Below are positions 9,587 through 18,639 of a stretch of 64,000 nt of DNA, piece after piece (the first letter of the stretch is position 1; the number at the start of each line of letters is the position of its first letter). The position numbers were made by a program, and so were the translations under genes. The notes beneath the pieces were generated by a model that was given only the letters and a program-made list of their open reading frames with translations, did not search any database and had not been told where the DNA came from. This DNA comes from Bacteroidota bacterium (lineage in GTDB: Bacteria > Bacteroidota > Bacteroidia > Bacteroidales > Paludibacteraceae), in the NCBI GenBank assembly GCA_021779195.1, contig JAJYBB010000001.1, forward strand, positions 62,001-126,000. The letters are read 5' to 3'.

Positions 9587-9607
9587 TCATTTATCGTGCC
9601 ATTAACA
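9587..9607 (-). promoter_or_regulatory. Element A: sigma-54-like nifH promoter
   Basis: Minus strand TGTTAATGGCACGATAAATGA; predicted +1 near 9575, ~50 nt before nifH ATG; no TAnnTTTG box seen here. Confidence 0.65.
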
Positions 9608-9735
9608 TTTAGTGCTCAATTTTCATACGGTTTATGATCCTGTAATGTGCTGATTACAATTGGAATAAAAAATATTTTATAATGTATGAATAAAGGTACA
9701 GCAGGGAATTTGCACGAGTGGAAAAAGTAAAGAAT

Positions 9736-9775
9736 CCTACATTCATGTAGGGAATTATACTTAAAAGGTAGGAAA
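9736..9775. promoter_or_regulatory. Element B: candidate upstream activator site for nifH
   Basis: CCTACATTCATGTAGGGAATTATACTTAAAAGGTAGGAAA; 7-bp dyad CCTACAT-TC-ATGTAGG plus direct GTAGG repeat. Confidence 0.65.
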
Positions 9776-9781
9776 AGAATG

Positions 9782-10267
9782 TTATTTAAATCGGTCATCG
9801 GAGCGTAGTTTTTCCAAGGACAGATTCTTATTTTTCTCCAGCCATCCGATTTCTACGTTTTCTCGATTATCGTATCGTGGATAGAATGGTTTTATATCAA
9901 TCAGCGGAGTTCCATCGAGCATATCTACTTGTTCGATATATACAATATTTCCTTCAATACCCAGCAATCTTACGGTTGAAATGCCAATGGCATTTGGTCT
10001 TTTCGGGGCTTTAGTTGCAAAAATACCATGAGCTTCGATATCCATAAATGGAACTACAGTAAGTTCATAACCAGTTATTTTGTGAAAATGATAAATCAGC
10101 GTTATGTGTGAGAATCCCTCCAGATCTTTTAATCCGGCTACAAATTCCGGTAAAAGTTCGATATAACCTTTTACGCCTTCGGCAGCAATAGGTTGAATTG
10201 GCATATTCTTTACATCTTTATGGGGAGTAAAGATGGTTCCGATAGGTTTTATTGTTATATTTTCCAT
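9782..10267 (-). CDS. TsaA/TrmO-like (YaeB family) SAM-dependent methyltransferase
   Basis: IKPIGTIFTPHKD..., FSHITLIYHFHK, APKRPNAIGISTVRLLGIEG. Confidence 0.85.
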   Translation of the reverse strand: MENITIKPIGTIFTPHKDVKNMPIQPIAAEGVKGYIELLPEFVAGLKDLEGFSHITLIYHFHKITGYELTVVPFMDIEAHGIFATKAPKRPNAIGISTVRLLGIEGNIVYIEQVDMLDGTPLIDIKPFYPRYDNRENVEIGWLEKNKNLSLEKLRSDDRFK

Positions 10268-10288
10268 ATTTGTTTTACTAATATTCTC

Positions 10289-10495
10289 CTATTTTCCGAT
10301 CATAACTTCAGTCGATTTCACGATGGCATATACCACATCTCCAACTTTGAGTTTTAAATCGGCCACACTTTCAATGGTAATTACAGAACTGATTACATTT
10401 CCATTTCCAATGTTGATTTTTATTTTGGCCATAACACTACCCGGGGTAATTTCTTCAATAGTTCCTTTGAGCTTGTTTCTTGCACTAATTTCCAT
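10289..10495 (-). CDS. Molbindin (TOBE/Mop domain protein)
   Basis: MEISARNKLKGTIEEITPGSVMAKIKINIGNGNVISSVITIESVADLKLKVGDVVYAIVKSTEVMIGK. Confidence 0.92.
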   Translation of the reverse strand: MEISARNKLKGTIEEITPGSVMAKIKINIGNGNVISSVITIESVADLKLKVGDVVYAIVKSTEVMIGK

Positions 10496-10519
10496 AATTT
10501 GATGATTTTAATTGATAAT

Positions 10520-11248
10520 TTATTTTGATTGAAATATTTGGGAATAATACTCCATTTTTAATTTGTATTCTGATGATTTTTGGTTGAAGACATCTACAGG
10601 TTTACCTTCGCTTATAACAGTTCCGTTTTTAAGTAGAATAACTGTTGATGCCAGATGAAGAACTTCCTGCAGATCGTGGCTAACCATGAGTGTAACTGTG
10701 TTAAGCAGGTCGTGCGCTTTGCGTATTTCGTGTTGAAGCGACAGTCTCATTTCAAAATCGAGCGCCGAAAGTGGCTCGTCGAGAAGTAGTACGTTGGGTT
10801 TGGCAGCTAATGCCCGTGCCAATGCTACCCGTTGTTTTTGTCCACCGGAGAGTTTGTCGGGATGTTGGTTTTTCAAAACTCCTAAATCGAATAGGTCCAA
10901 CAATTTATCTACTTCTACTTTATCCTTTTCTTTTTGAGCAAAGCTGATGTTCTTCTCCACGGTCATGTTGGGGAAAAGAGCATAATTCTGAAACATATAC
11001 CCTACGTTCCGTTGTTGCGGCGGTAGATTTATCTTCTTTTCGGAATCAAACCAAACTGTATTATTAAACTCAATCCGCCCTTTATCCGGTTTTGTAAGTC
11101 CGGCTAATATACGCAATAACGTTGTTTTCCCGGCACCTGAATGGCCAAACAGACAAAGTAATTCGTTATCCTTAATTTCGGTGCAAATTTCTAAATTTGT
11201 CTTGCCTCCGGAGGTTAGCATTTCGCGCTGAACATTAATTTTCAACAT
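10520..11248 (-). CDS. modC: Molybdate ABC transporter ATP-binding protein
   Basis: GHSGAGKTTLLRILAGL Walker A, LSGGQKQRVALARAL; start placed at internal ATG (MLKINVQ) to avoid overlap with modB. Confidence 0.9.
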   Translation of the reverse strand: MLKINVQREMLTSGGKTNLEICTEIKDNELLCLFGHSGAGKTTLLRILAGLTKPDKGRIEFNNTVWFDSEKKINLPPQQRNVGYMFQNYALFPNMTVEKNISFAQKEKDKVEVDKLLDLFDLGVLKNQHPDKLSGGQKQRVALARALAAKPNVLLLDEPLSALDFEMRLSLQHEIRKAHDLLNTVTLMVSHDLQEVLHLASTVILLKNGTVISEGKPVDVFNQKSSEYKLKMEYYSQIFQSK

Positions 11249-11249
11249 A

Positions 11250-11945
11250 TCAAAAAAGAATTTTTTTCTTGCCATTTATACTGTAAATCAGCGTAAGAAT
11301 AAGCAATGAAACGATAAATAAAATAAATGAATACTGATTGGCAGTATGATAATTCAGTGCCTGAACCTCATCAAATATAGCAATGGATGCTACCCTTGTT
11401 TCACCCTGTATGTTACCACCAACCATAATTACTACACCAAATTCACCAATACAATGTGCAAAAGTCATAGCAATGGCGGTGATGATTGATGGAATCATAT
11501 TTGGAATCAATACCCGAAAAAATGTAGTGAATTCGGACTTGCCCAACGTGTAAGCAGTTTCACGAAAGCTTTTGGGAATACTGGTCAGTCCGTTTTGCAG
11601 GGGTTGAATCATAAACGGCAAACTGAAAAGTACACTTGCAATCAACACACCTGCGAAACTAAATGCTAACCAGGTATTGAAATGCTCTGCCATAAACCGC
11701 CCAAATGCATTTTGCGGACTGTAAGCAACCAACATATAAAATCCCAATACGGTTGGAGGCAATACCAATGGCATGCTGAACAGTGCTTCCAATAAAGCTT
11801 TTAAAGGAAAGCGTTTGTAAGCGAGCACGTATGCGATGGGAAATCCTGTTATAAAAAGTATAGCAGTGGTCCAACCAGCCAGTCTGCCGGTGAGCGAAAG
11901 TGTGTTTAAAAAATCTTGATCCATAATTTTAATTGGGTTCCGCAA
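11250..11945 (-). CDS. modB: Molybdate ABC transporter permease
   Basis: LPLVLPPTVLGFYML-type sequence; IGEFGVVIMVGGNIQGET. Confidence 0.94.
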   Translation of the reverse strand: MRNPIKIMDQDFLNTLSLTGRLAGWTTAILFITGFPIAYVLAYKRFPLKALLEALFSMPLVLPPTVLGFYMLVAYSPQNAFGRFMAEHFNTWLAFSFAGVLIASVLFSLPFMIQPLQNGLTSIPKSFRETAYTLGKSEFTTFFRVLIPNMIPSIITAIAMTFAHCIGEFGVVIMVGGNIQGETRVASIAIFDEVQALNYHTANQYSFILFIVSLLILTLIYSINGKKKILF

Positions 11946-11980
11946 TTTCCGAATCGCGATTATTACTATCTATTTTATCC

Positions 11981-12013
11981 AACTTTTCCAAAGTTTAGAA
12001 CTTTCGAAAAGTT
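11981..12013. repeat. Hairpin between modA and modB
   Basis: AACTTTTCCAAAGTT-TAG-AACTTTCGAAAAGTT, 14/15 complementary. Confidence 0.7.
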
Positions 12014-12026
12014 CATCAACTACTAG

Positions 12027-12782
12027 CTATTTACTGCCAACTAATCCATATCCCCACTTCTCCCAAATTTCTTTTGTTGCCGACGAAAGAACAAATTTCT
12101 TGAATTTGGCTGCTTCGGTATTCAACACTGGAGTTTTAATTAGGATACAAGCTTGCTCAATTGGTTTGTAAAGTGATTGAGGAATAATGTAATAACTCCC
12201 TTTTCCTGCCATTTCGGGAGCCAAAGCCAGCGAAAGGGCAATAAAACCAATCTCGGCATTTCCGGTAAAGGCAAATTGTGCTGTTTGTGAAATATCGTTG
12301 CCAAAAGCAATTTTCGATTTTAATCCATCATATAGTTTCTGGCTTTTCAGCAACTCTAAAGCCCGTTCGCCATAAGGTGCGGTTTCGGGATTGGCAATGG
12401 CTATTTTTTTTATTGTTGTACTTTTTAGTATTTCCAATCCTTTTTTACCAAACTGTAAGGTGCTGCTGTACATAACTAATTTCCCAAAAGCGTAGGTTGT
12501 CATTGATCCGGTGGTAAGTCCTTTTTCTTTCAACTTCAAGGGAAACTCATTGTCGGCAGCCATAAAAAAATCGAACGAAGCACCATTTTGAATTTGTTGG
12601 ATAAGCATTCCTGAACTTCCAAAAGTCAGATTCACTTTAGCTTTAGGATTTTGCTTTACATAAACTGTTTTAATTTCTTCCAATACATAACGTAAGTTGG
12701 CTGCTGCGGCTACATTTACTTTTTGAGCCGAGATGGTTATCGCCGCGAGCAATATTGCTAATGAAATTGTTATTCGTTTCAT
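12027..12782 (-). CDS. modA: Molybdate ABC transporter substrate-binding protein
   Basis: VAAAANLRYVLEEIKTVYVKQNPKAKVNLTFGSSGMLIQQIQNGASFDFFMAAD. Confidence 0.95.
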   Translation of the reverse strand: MKRITISLAILLAAITISAQKVNVAAAANLRYVLEEIKTVYVKQNPKAKVNLTFGSSGMLIQQIQNGASFDFFMAADNEFPLKLKEKGLTTGSMTTYAFGKLVMYSSTLQFGKKGLEILKSTTIKKIAIANPETAPYGERALELLKSQKLYDGLKSKIAFGNDISQTAQFAFTGNAEIGFIALSLALAPEMAGKGSYYIIPQSLYKPIEQACILIKTPVLNTEAAKFKKFVLSSATKEIWEKWGYGLVGSK

Positions 12783-12818
12783 ATTTATTGATATTTATAA
12801 TTTTGAATTATGGATTGT

Positions 12819-14111
12819 TTATAGAAATTTTGGTTTGATAGAGAACATTATATACGCCCATTGCGGAGTTCGGACTGCAGGTATAATTGCTGAAGTTATT
12901 ATGTTTTTAGCAATAAGGGTATTATTCGTGTTAAAATATGTACACCAACCACCTTGAACGGATGTCCAGGGATTTAGTTTGTAATTTACAATTAAATCAA
13001 ATTCAGAACCCAACTCTTTGCCAAAGGCAATTCCTTTGCTGTTTTTCCCCGAAAATTCAGAGTTAAAGAGATGATACGTTCCAGCTAAACTTAAATTTTC
13101 CGCAATTTTACCTGTCACTCCAACGTAATAGTCCAGTAATCCCTGCGTTAAAGCCACATCCCAATAATCCATTAATCCATAGAAAGTATGGTCGCTACCA
13201 TATAATTTCTTGAAATTCGATTGAGTTCCATCAGTTGTATTATTATCGCCCGAAACATAGTCGGTTCCGATATTTGCAGAAATTATATTCGAAAATTTAT
13301 AATTAATTTTCATTGCCAGCATTTTCCCGTTCATTTTCGACCCCATATTATTCTTCTCTGCCTGAAAATAAGCTGTTGCCAATGCGCTTACAGGCAAAGA
13401 TTCATTAGAATACTTTAAATTTCCACCAAAAGTATATGCATGGTACATGTTGATTTTAAGATAGTTTCCACCATTTTTTGTCTTTACTGTGTCTTGAACC
13501 CCTTCATCTACACCGAGAAGACTAAGATTTATGCCATCAGCAATATTCTTAGTTAACCATACATACCCCATATATCGATAATTTGATATTGGACTATAGT
13601 AAGTTTCGGAAGAAATAATTGAATTGTTGTTATAGGCCAACCCTAAATGTCCTTGAAAATCGTTCACACAGTATTTTATTAATGCTACATCGTGCGAAGT
13701 TCCCGTATTACTCCAATCTGAGGCTGAAAAAAGACGACCGTCGTCGTACTGCAACGCCTGACGGCCAATTTTGAACGATAAGCCCGGTGCTATAAGCATT
13801 TGTGCCCATGCTTCAAAAATTCCGGTTGTAGCAACGCTTGATGAATTTGGGGTTTGTCCGTATGTTCTGGAATCCTGCAATGTAATTTGTGTGCTTAAAG
13901 CAGCACTTGTAAAGGTCATTCCAATACGGGTACGTTGAATTGCGGAAACTCCGGGATCATTGGTTGTGAGCAGTGGTTTTGTAAATCCATCACGATCTTC
14001 GATTCGAGGACGAATTTCTCCATCGATTACTACTGTTTGAGCAACTGAAATTACTGAGCTAAAGCTCAACATAAAAACGAGTAAATACTTTTGTAAATGA
14101 ACTACTTTCAT
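12819..14111 (-). CDS. Outer-membrane porin, alginate-export (AlgE)-like beta-barrel
   Basis: Signal peptide; GEIRPRIEDRDGF, RTRIGMTF, FKIGRQALQYDDGRLF; beta-strand pattern. Confidence 0.75.
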   Translation of the reverse strand: MKVVHLQKYLLVFMLSFSSVISVAQTVVIDGEIRPRIEDRDGFTKPLLTTNDPGVSAIQRTRIGMTFTSAALSTQITLQDSRTYGQTPNSSSVATTGIFEAWAQMLIAPGLSFKIGRQALQYDDGRLFSASDWSNTGTSHDVALIKYCVNDFQGHLGLAYNNNSIISSETYYSPISNYRYMGYVWLTKNIADGINLSLLGVDEGVQDTVKTKNGGNYLKINMYHAYTFGGNLKYSNESLPVSALATAYFQAEKNNMGSKMNGKMLAMKINYKFSNIISANIGTDYVSGDNNTTDGTQSNFKKLYGSDHTFYGLMDYWDVALTQGLLDYYVGVTGKIAENLSLAGTYHLFNSEFSGKNSKGIAFGKELGSEFDLIVNYKLNPWTSVQGGWCTYFNTNNTLIAKNIITSAIIPAVRTPQWAYIMFSIKPKFL

Positions 14112-14164
14112 ATTGTTTAATTTTTTTCGTTATAACCTAAAAAGAACAACGCTGAGTAAATTTT

Positions 14165-14194
14165 TAGCGATATTCATAAATAAGAATATCGCTA
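14165..14194. promoter_or_regulatory. Perfect 11-bp palindrome, candidate ModE-type operator
   Basis: TAGCGATATTC-ATAAATAA-GAATATCGCTA between modE-like gene and porin; no adjacent T-run on either strand. Confidence 0.5.
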
Positions 14195-14196
14195 TT

Positions 14197-14550
14197 CTAA
14201 AAAAAACAGCTTTCTAATTCGCTGTCACTTTGAGCAAGAAACTGAATGATGTCTGCCACTTTTTTCTCATACGTCCGGATAAGTTTCATGCCATATGGGC
14301 TTATTTTGCAACCACCACCATCTTTTCCACCTTTTTGCCTGATAATTATTGGCACCGGCGACAAATGATTAAGTTTATCGAGAATATGCCACGCATGTTG
14401 ATAGGACATTTTCAGGTTTTTAGCTGCGGCGTGTATAGATCCGTCAATCGCAACTTGTTTTAAGAGCCGGATTTGCATTGAGCCAAGAAATAATTCACCT
14501 TCGCGATAGAATGAAAGTTCGGCAGATATGTTAAAAACCTGATGGTACAT
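14197..14550 (-). CDS. ModE-type N-terminal winged-HTH regulator (no molbindin domain)
   Basis: GSMQIRLLKQVAIDGSIHAAAKNLKMSYQHAWHILDKLN...GGKDGGGCKISPYG. Confidence 0.88.
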   Translation of the reverse strand: MYHQVFNISAELSFYREGELFLGSMQIRLLKQVAIDGSIHAAAKNLKMSYQHAWHILDKLNHLSPVPIIIRQKGGKDGGGCKISPYGMKLIRTYEKKVADIIQFLAQSDSELESCFF

Positions 14551-14627
14551 TGTTCTTGCATATTTGTTGTTGGAAATAGGAACCTATTTTTGTGCACCAA
14601 AAAGTTTCTTATTCCGGAAAAGGCATT

Positions 14628-14642
14628 CCAATTCCTGTGCCA
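14628..14642 (-). promoter_or_regulatory. Sigma-54-like promoter upstream of modE-like gene
   Basis: Minus strand TGGCACAGGAATTGG; consensus TGGCACR-N4-TTGC. Confidence 0.45.
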
Positions 14643-14828
14643 TTGATTTATATTATTGATATACAGAGTTATATATCTTAAATAATTCTACCGGTTGTCT
14701 TTGAAAGCTACTCAATTGTATGTGAAAAATTTAGGTTCTTACAAATATGTCGTCTTTGAGGATGTCTACTTATTTTAAGGAACTACATTCAGGGATTGCC
14801 GGATTGGAGAGCACCTGTTTTTTGATCG

Positions 14829-14851
14829 TTGGTTTATTTTCCGTACCTTTG
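14829..14851 (+). promoter_or_regulatory. Bacteroidota housekeeping promoter (TACCTTTG)
   Basis: TTG...TACCTTTG upstream of DEAD-box gene. Confidence 0.6.
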
Positions 14852-14919
14852 CACAAAATCGTATTCCGTCAGGTTAAATGAAGAGCTTGTGAAAGAAGAA
14901 TGGATGCGTTAAATATTCT

Positions 14920-16263
14920 ATGACATTTGATAAATTAGATCTTATTGAGCCGATCTTAAACGCTCTCCAACACGAAGGTTATACCCAACCAACCCCTATT
15001 CAGGAAATTTCAATTCCAATTGTACTTAAAGGTAAAGATTTATTAGGCTGCGCACAAACAGGAACCGGAAAAACGGCTGCTTTTGCCATTCCTATTTTAC
15101 AACAATTGTATCAAAACAAAACAAATGACAAGATTCATCGTAAAATTAAAGTGTTAATTGTTACGCCAACACGTGAATTAGCTATTCAGATTGGTGAAAG
15201 TTTTACTGCCTACGGACGTTTTCTCAATTTCCGCCATGCCGTTATTTTTGGTGGTGTTCCGCAAAGTCAGCAAGTAGGTGCTCTGAAACAAGGCATTGAC
15301 ATTCTGATTGCCACACCGGGGCGTTTGCTCGATCTGCAAAGTCAGGGATATGTAAAACTGAATGAATTGAGCATTTTTGTGCTCGACGAAGCCGATCGAA
15401 TGCTTGACATGGGTTTTATTCACGACGTAAAAAAACTCATCAAACTTATACCTGCCAAACGTCAGTCGCTTTTCTTTTCAGCCACAATGCCCGATTCCAT
15501 TCGTGTGCTGGCCGGAACAATTCTGACCGATCCGGAAGAAGTAGCTGTTACACCTGAATCAACCACTGCCGAAACCGTTCAGCAGGAAATGTATTATGTG
15601 GAAGCAGCCAATAAAAAGGATTTATTGATTCATATTCTCCAGGATAAAAAAATTGCAACGGCTCTGGTTTTCACACGTACCAAACATGGTGCCGACAAAG
15701 TACAACGTTTATTGGTGAAAGCGCACATAAAAGCGGAAGCTATTCACGGCAACAAATCACAAAATGCCCGTCAGAATGCGCTGCGAAATTTCAAAGACCG
15801 TTCCACCCGTGTGTTGGTGGCTACCGATATTGCCGCCCGTGGCATTGATATTGACGATTTGAATCTGGTAATTAATTATGAAATTCCCAATATTCCGGAG
15901 ACATATGTTCACCGAATTGGCCGGACGGGCAGAGCCGGACTTGAAGGAAAAGCCGTTTCGTTTTGCGACGTGGAAGAGCTGGAATATTTGCGCGATATTC
16001 AAAAACTCATTTCCATTGATATTCCGGTTGTCAAAGGGCATCCTTTTGAGGCTGAATTTGAATTGACCGACAAAAAATCGAAGGTTAAACCAAAAGTGGC
16101 AACCCGCGGTAAAGGTTCGGGCATTGATCCCTGCAAAGGCAAACGCAGGGTTGGGAGCGATAGGAATGTGAGCAAACCTCAAGCTTCAAAAGCTCCTGCA
16201 CACTCTGATGCAAAATCGGAAAATACCTCCAAAAAAATATTTTTCAGAAAAGACAGCAAGTAA
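14920..16263 (+). CDS. DEAD-box ATP-dependent RNA helicase (RhlE-like)
   Basis: [38 protein letters not shown]. Confidence 0.95.
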   Translation: MTFDKLDLIEPILNALQHEGYTQPTPIQEISIPIVLKGKDLLGCAQTGTGKTAAFAIPILQQLYQNKTNDKIHRKIKVLIVTPTRELAIQIGESFTAYGRFLNFRHAVIFGGVPQSQQVGALKQGIDILIATPGRLLDLQSQGYVKLNELSIFVLDEADRMLDMGFIHDVKKLIKLIPAKRQSLFFSATMPDSIRVLAGTILTDPEEVAVTPESTTAETVQQEMYYVEAANKKDLLIHILQDKKIATALVFTRTKHGADKVQRLLVKAHIKAEAIHGNKSQNARQNALRNFKDRSTRVLVATDIAARGIDIDDLNLVINYEIPNIPETYVHRIGRTGRAGLEGKAVSFCDVEELEYLRDIQKLISIDIPVVKGHPFEAEFELTDKKSKVKPKVATRGKGSGIDPCKGKRRVGSDRNVSKPQASKAPAHSDAKSENTSKKIFFRKDSK

Positions 16264-16289
16264 AGTGTATTTTGTTAATATCAAAAAAT

Positions 16290-16326
16290 AATAAAACCCG
16301 GCGCATTAATTTGGTCGGGTTTTATT
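16290..16326 (+). terminator. Rho-independent terminator of helicase gene
   Basis: AATAAAACCCG...CGGGTTTTATT + T-run. Confidence 0.7.
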
Positions 16327-16378
16327 GTTTTTCGAACGAATCAGATATTTTTACTTGAAATAAATTATCTTTGCAAGC

Positions 16379-17269
16379 ATGAATATGCTCCATAAAGACA
16401 TAAAAACCTACACCTTTGCCGAAATGGCACAACAGTATTCCGATTTTGCACTGAAGCGGATGGAAGTTGTTTATCGTGCTTCTAACGGTGCACCCGATGT
16501 CCCTCACCGGCACGATTATTATACTATTATCTTTATAGAAAAAGGCAAAGGAACTCATTTTGTTGATTTCAAGGAATATAATGTTGAAGACCGGACTATT
16601 TATTTTATTTTGCCGGGTCAAATGCATCAACTTATTCTCACGGCTGAACCGATTGGTTGGGTGATAACTTTTACGGATCAATTCCTGATTGCCAACTCCA
16701 TTTCGGAGAAAATGATCAATGACATTTTTCTTTTCAACGATTATGGTCAGTCGCCACCACTTCCGGTTAGTGAAAGTGATTTAGTCATTTATAAAAGCCT
16801 GACAGAACAAATGACTCATTTTGCCAGTTCACTTGAAACCTACACACTCGAAGCGGTTGGCTCATTGGTGAAACTATTTCTGATTCAGAGCAATAACCAT
16901 TGTTCGCTTCGCAAAAGCAATAATCCGCAATTAATTGAAACGGGAAATCACCTTCTTCGAACGTTTAAACAGTCGCTGAATAAAAAATATGCCTCAGCGC
17001 ACATGGTGTCCGATTATGCCGACGAATTGGCCGTTACGGCCGATTACCTGAATAAGACGGTAAAAAACTTAACCGGAAGATCGGCTAAAGATCATATTCA
17101 GAGTAAATTAGTTATCGAAGCTAAACGGTCTTTACTTTTCAGCAATGTCAGCAGCAAAGAGCTGGCTTACGAACTTGGTTTTGAAGAATCGGCTCATTTC
17201 AACAACTTTTTTAAGAAAATTACCGGTCAAACTCCTTCCGAATTTCGTATTTTAGCACGTCAGTCCTGA
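16379..17269 (+). CDS. AraC family transcriptional regulator
   Basis: Cupin-like N-terminus (PHRHDYYTIIFIEKGKG), C-terminal AraC HTH (KELAYELGFEESAHFNNFFKKITGQTPSEFR). Confidence 0.92.
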   Translation: MNMLHKDIKTYTFAEMAQQYSDFALKRMEVVYRASNGAPDVPHRHDYYTIIFIEKGKGTHFVDFKEYNVEDRTIYFILPGQMHQLILTAEPIGWVITFTDQFLIANSISEKMINDIFLFNDYGQSPPLPVSESDLVIYKSLTEQMTHFASSLETYTLEAVGSLVKLFLIQSNNHCSLRKSNNPQLIETGNHLLRTFKQSLNKKYASAHMVSDYADELAVTADYLNKTVKNLTGRSAKDHIQSKLVIEAKRSLLFSNVSSKELAYELGFEESAHFNNFFKKITGQTPSEFRILARQS

Positions 17270-17290
17270 TTTTTGCAATCAATCACCCGT

Positions 17291-17329
17291 TTTTGTTATT
17301 TTATGCGGCGTTTTGTCGCCGTACCTTTG
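17291..17329 (+). promoter_or_regulatory. Bacteroidota housekeeping promoter upstream of pirin gene
   Basis: TTTTG ... TACCTTTG. Confidence 0.6.
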
Positions 17330-17373
17330 TCGTGTCAAATTCAAAGAAGAATTTATAATTAAAACGACAGCGT

Positions 17374-18081
17374 ATGAAAACAATATTGCATAAATCGGAA
17401 ACACGTGGACATGCCAATCACGGTTGGTTGGATTCACATCACACCTTTAGTTTTGCCAATTATTATAACCCCGAGCGGGTTCATTTCGGGACATTACGGG
17501 TTCTGAACGATGACCGGGTAATGGCAGGAGAAGGTTTCGGAACACATCCGCATGATAACATGGAAATTATTTCCATTCCACTTTATGGCGATTTGGAACA
17601 TAAGGACAGCATGGGCAATCATGGTGTTATCAGCACCGGTGAAATTCAGGTGATGAGTGCCGGAACCGGTATCTTTCACAGCGAGTTTAATAAAAACAAA
17701 GACAAAGAGGTGCAATTTTTACAAATCTGGGTTTTCCCGAATAAAAAGAATGTAACACCGCGCTACGACCAGATTTCACTTACCAATATTGAAAAACCAA
17801 ATGAATTGGTTCAGATTCTTTCACCAAATCCAACTGATCAGGGCGTATGGATTCATCAGAATGCATGGTTTCATTTAGGTGACTTATCCGAAGGTTGGGA
17901 AGGTAAGTATGACTTAAAGGATAAAAATAATGGAGTGTATTTCTTTGTAATAGAAGGAAGTGTAACTGTTGCCGGTCAAAAACTAAACAGGAGGGATGGT
18001 TTCGGTGTAAGCGAAGTAGAATCAATAGCTATTAAAACAAACTCTTTGACAAAATTGTTGGTTATGGAAATACCAATGTAA
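17374..18081 (+). CDS. Pirin family protein
   Basis: HGWLDSHHTFSFANYYNPERVHFGTLRVLNDDRV... HPHDNMEIIS. Confidence 0.93.
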   Translation: MKTILHKSETRGHANHGWLDSHHTFSFANYYNPERVHFGTLRVLNDDRVMAGEGFGTHPHDNMEIISIPLYGDLEHKDSMGNHGVISTGEIQVMSAGTGIFHSEFNKNKDKEVQFLQIWVFPNKKNVTPRYDQISLTNIEKPNELVQILSPNPTDQGVWIHQNAWFHLGDLSEGWEGKYDLKDKNNGVYFFVIEGSVTVAGQKLNRRDGFGVSEVESIAIKTNSLTKLLVMEIPM

Positions 18082-18115
18082 TTCATAGTTCATAAATCAA
18101 AAAAAACAAAAAAAA

Positions 18116-18574
18116 ATGGAATCAATTAAAAAATTTTTAGCAACCGACCAACAATCATGGTCATTACTTTTAGTTCGTCTTGCATTAGGCGTAGTTATTT
18201 TACCTCACGGTATGCAAAAAGCTCTTGGTCTTTTTGGTGGATATGGTTTTACAGGAACAATTGGTTTTTTCGAATCAATGGGAATGCCTTTTATTTTAGC
18301 TCTTCTGGTAATTTTAGCTGAATTCGTGGGCAGTCTTGGATTAATTGCCGGGATCGCAACTCGATTTATGGCATTTTCGCTTTTTATTGAAATGACTGGA
18401 GCCATGATTTTAGGAGGTCACATTCATAATGGATTCTTTATGAACTGGTTTGGGACTCAAAAAGGTGAAGGCATTGAATATTTTATTTTAGTTATAGGAA
18501 TTTCACTTGCAGTTTTGATAGGCGGAAGCGGCAAATTCTCACTCGACAACATCATTTCAAAAAAGCTGAAGTAA
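18116..18574 (+). CDS. DoxX family membrane protein
   Basis: LLVRLALGVVILPHGMQKALGLFGGYG. Confidence 0.88.
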   Translation: MESIKKFLATDQQSWSLLLVRLALGVVILPHGMQKALGLFGGYGFTGTIGFFESMGMPFILALLVILAEFVGSLGLIAGIATRFMAFSLFIEMTGAMILGGHIHNGFFMNWFGTQKGEGIEYFILVIGISLAVLIGGSGKFSLDNIISKKLK

Positions 18575-18639
18575 ATTATTGAAAACAGCATCATTTTGAA
18601 AAAAATTTGATGTTTCTTTAATATGTAACCCTTTATAAT

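Noticed and set aside
14165-14194. Palindrome as rho-independent terminator
   Set aside because: AT-rich stem with no T-run following on either strand; operator is the better reading
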